A stretch of 64,000 bases of DNA, taken from contig CM036623.1 in assembly GCA_020746105.1 (NCBI GenBank), forward strand, positions 6,802,001-6,866,000, in the 5' to 3' direction. The notes under the pieces were generated by a model that was given only the letters and a program-made list of their open reading frames with translations, searched no databases and had not been told where the DNA came from. Numbering within the stretch: the stretch's first letter is position 1; each line of letters starts with the position of its first letter. Of this stretch, positions 63,089 through 64,000 are shown piece after piece. This DNA comes from Trogon surrucura. Taxonomy: Eukaryota > Chordata > Aves > Trogoniformes > Trogonidae. A program made the translations under genes and the position numbers.

Positions 63089-64000
63089 TGCTGACAGTAT
63101 TAACAGACTTAGCCATCCAGAGGGAAGTTCAAATATTTAAAAAAGGCAAATTCATTCTAAAAATGTTACTTATTCCACAAAGTACTTGTGGGTTTGATTG
63201 TTTCACAAAAGGAGGATAAACAGGTACAAATGATAGGCGGCAAATGATAGGTTTCAAATAATTTTGCACCAGCTGTTAAACTGATAGAGCTTCTTCAGAT
63301 GTATAAACTAACAGAGTTTATTCTGAGAGCTGACTCTGACAGAGCTTAATTCTGACAGGAGGTGGGAAAATACCACTGGTCCGAGCTTCATCAGCTCTGA
63401 TATGCCCAAATCACCGCATGGTCAAAGGCAGGACATACAAAAACATCTTGAAGTTATAACATTCTAAAATAAATTGATCAACTACCAATATTTTTACAGA
63501 ATTTTAATGTGGAAAAACCACAAATCCTTTTTAGCCATTTGGATGATGATAGAAACCAAGAGTAACTTCGCTATTAATTGCAGTACAACCTAGGTTAAAG
63601 TAAGGCACAGAGTTATCATGTTTATTCCACATCTACTCCTATCTTTCATAGTTACCCTAGAATTTTACATGTGTTAAGGCTGTGGGGGTTTTAAGATTAA
63701 GACAGTATTTTCTTTAAAATAATAATAAAAAAGATTGCTAAACCTTATATTCAGCTCCTGTATTCTTTTCAATCTTGGAACCTCTACTCATTTTTACCAT
63801 CTTCATTGGTTATGCTTGCTTAACTTCAGGACAGGTTTTAATTAAATATTCACAATATTTGCTGCAAAAATATTCAATCATTTCTGTGGCTAAAATAAGA
63901 TCACAGTCATCCAACCCGTACTTCAGTGAAAATGTTTAATTATCTCTCTACAAAACAGGTGAAATCATAAAACATACTTTCTAAAGGAGATAACAAGCTT
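63089..64000. other. AT-rich DNA to the window end, no gene seen
   Basis: The stretch contains a 14-bp imperfect tandem duplication at 63227-63254 (CAAATGATAGG core). No gene or further interspersed repeat was recognised. Confidence 0.6.

Noticed and set aside
1-64000. CRISPR arrays, operons, bacterial-type promoters or phage genes
   Set aside because: No regularly spaced repeats or compact gene arrays exist, and the repeat content is that of a bird genome.

Overview
The window looks like ordinary, AT-rich non-coding DNA from a bird, most likely a passerine. The evidence is the repeats. There are several CR1 LINE copies with the typical avian 3' tail (repeats of ATTCTRTG). There are three copies of a tRNA-Ile-derived SINE with a CR1-type tail, which I recognise as the TguSINE1 kind known from songbirds and relatives. 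There is also one short solo LTR of a type common in bird genomes. I found no complete host gene, no RNA gene in working form, no CRISPR array and no operon. The window could be intergenic or lie inside a very large intron; the sequence alone does not decide.

Layout. 1-16130: unique AT-rich DNA with homopolymers, a 20-bp perfect palindrome (2545) and a Z-DNA-prone alternating tract (10724). 16131-16403: internally shortened solo LTR. 17245-17423: SINE copy 1, followed by a GC- and CpG-enriched patch (17424-17935). 18273-18876: CR1 on the minus strand, whose tail is the one the SINEs carry. 19936-20835: an old, deleted minus-strand CR1 with a short plus-strand CR1 3' end lodged inside it. 22207-22398: SINE copy 2. 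23884-25352: the best-preserved element, a 5'-truncated minus-strand CR1 with an uninterrupted reverse transcriptase frame. 28700-29005: probable very old CR1/L3-like remnant. 38236-38796: plus-strand 3' part of an older CR1. 53590-55575: a ~2-kb segment bounded by a 28-bp perfect inverted repeat, containing a GC-rich patch and SINE copy 3. 62871-63088: 3' stub of a CR1 close to the 23884 copy.

The repeats form a parasitic pair: CR1 LINEs encode the reverse transcriptase, and the SINEs combine a pol III promoter from tRNA-Ile with a CR1 3' end that lets them borrow it. The most unusual structure is the unassigned inverted-repeat segment at 53.6-55.6 kb. The most gene-like single signal is a 92-nt candidate exon on the minus strand at 36551-36642. 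Both are inferences from the sequence and neither is proven. I found no convincing undescribed biological system.
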